This document shows positions 43,482-44,068 of a DNA stretch of 44,068 nt, one piece after another. The notes under the pieces were generated by a model that saw only the letters and a program-made list of their open reading frames with translations, was not told where the DNA came from and ran no database searches. This DNA comes from Candidatus Oceanisphaera merdipullorum. GTDB taxonomy: Bacteria > Pseudomonadota > Gammaproteobacteria > Enterobacterales > Aeromonadaceae. The position numbers and the translations under genes are program-made. Location: contig JAHLFI010000100.1 in NCBI GenBank assembly GCA_018883865.1, positions 1 through 44,068 of the forward strand, given 5' to 3'. Every line of letters starts with the position of its first letter. Position 1 is the stretch's first letter.

Positions 43482-43512
43482 AGGGCGGCCGCATAATATT
43501 GTGCGCCGCCCT
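43482..43512 (-). terminator. Probable terminator of the TauD-family gene
   Basis: On the minus strand AGGGCGGC pairs with GCCGCCCT, continued by GCA/TGC across a one-base bulge. The tail TAAACAT is only moderately U-rich. Confidence 0.6.
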
Positions 43513-43522
43513 CATACCTTTA

Positions 43523-44068
43523 TTAGACGGGTACATCACCCAAAATAGTCGCCCTTTGCATTACCCGTCGCTGTGGACGATAGTCGTCTACAGCATAATG
43601 CTGGGTGATGCGGTTATCCCAGAAGGCGATATCGTTAGTTTGCCAGCGCCAACGCACGGTAAATTCTGGACGTACGCTGTGGGCGAATAAGAAACGCAGC
43701 AGAGCATCACTTTCATCGGCTTCCAGCTCGTTGATCCGGGTGGTAAAACCCTCGTTAATGAAGAGTCCCTTACGCCCAGTGACGGGATGAGTTCGCACGA
43801 CAGGATGCGAAAGCGGCGGGTATTGGCGCTGCACCTGATGGTAAGTCTCTAACGCTTCTGGGGTGTTACCATAGCGCTCAAGAGGGAAAGACCGAGTAAA
43901 GTCATGGGTAGCGGTTAGCCCGTCAAGCATCAACTGTAACGGTTTAGACAGAGCTTCAAACGCCGCGCTGTTACTAGCCCATAAGGTATCGCCACCAAAG
44001 GGAGGTAACAGCTTCGCGGATAACACGGCACCCATGGCCGGAGTCGGCAGGAAGGTCACATCGGTATG
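43523..44068 (-). CDS. tauD: Taurine dioxygenase-family (TauD/TfdA) enzyme, C-terminal part
   Basis: The frame remains open to the right edge, and the first visible residues [13 protein letters not shown] contain the HxD iron ligands. A GTG inside this block is not the true start. [21 protein letters not shown] and [14 protein letters not shown] (third ligand His) follow, and the gene ends [10 protein letters not shown]. These are TauD-type Fe(II)/2-oxoglutarate dioxygenase features. TauD releases sulfite from taurine. About 180 residues are seen and roughly the first 90-100 lie outside the window. Other alkylsulfonate or 2,4-D-type substrates cannot be excluded. Confidence 0.9.
   Translation of the reverse strand, partial: HTDVTFLPTPAMGAVLSAKLLPPFGGDTLWASNSAAFEALSKPLQLMLDGLTATHDFTRSFPLERYGNTPEALETYHQVQRQYPPLSHPVVRTHPVTGRKGLFINEGFTTRINELEADESDALLRFLFAHSVRPEFTVRWRWQTNDIAFWDNRITQHYAVDDYRPQRRVMQRATILGDVPV

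Overview
The window comes from a gammaproteobacterial chromosome, most likely a marine member of the Aeromonadaceae (an Oceanimonas/Oceanisphaera/Zobellella-like organism). The evidence is the gene content (rsmJ-prlC next to a divergent gor, recG, pssA, slyD), the tRNA order Arg(CCG)-His(GTG)-Leu(CAG)-Pro(TGG) that E. coli has as argX-hisR-leuT-proM, a phasin/PhaR pair, and norspermidine/spermidine-type polyamine genes. No database search was possible, so the taxonomic call is inference.

Layout. 1-9 kb is mostly housekeeping: the end of an AcuI/YhdH reductase, a COG0523 metal-chaperone GTPase behind a Zur-box-like palindrome, a chemotaxis receptor, Dps, rsmJ, prlC with a sigma-32-like promoter, and gor. 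9-11.5 kb holds a 56-codon YhfL-like lipoprotein, a decayed Lrp/AsnC regulator, another lipoprotein, and an Abi_2/AbiF-type HEPN protein. The HEPN gene is preceded by what looks like a complete small-RNA gene with its own promoter, a roughly 60-nt structured RNA and a terminator. 11.7-14.5 kb is a translationally coupled pair: a DUF2868 membrane protein and a DUF3482 GTPase. 14.6-18.9 kb is an AT-rich accessory island bounded by two large multi-hairpin elements. It carries a PD-(D/E)XK nuclease-like sce7726 protein converging on an overlapping three-gene operon (membrane sensor-like protein, ImmA/IrrE metallopeptidase, 'beta family' protein). With the nearby AbiF-type gene this makes a plausible phage-defence neighbourhood.

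19-21 kb has slyD and a polyhydroxyalkanoate control pair: phaR, and a convergent phasin gene behind two perfect palindromes that look like PhaR operators. 22-25.6 kb is the glyoxylate-to-glycerate pathway gcl-hyi-glxR. Next come a YfcC-family transporter and two polyamine genes (carboxynorspermidine decarboxylase and dehydrogenase). An IclR-family gene at 30.4-31.3 kb is a candidate regulator of gcl. The five-gene tRNA operon follows on the minus strand.

32.4-37.3 kb is a TetR-controlled RND efflux operon (regulator, membrane-fusion protein, pump) with a perfect 22-bp palindrome just ahead of the regulator. 37.4-44 kb returns to housekeeping: a PspB-like small membrane protein, an aminopeptidase P, pssA, recG, and a TauD-family dioxygenase cut by the right edge.
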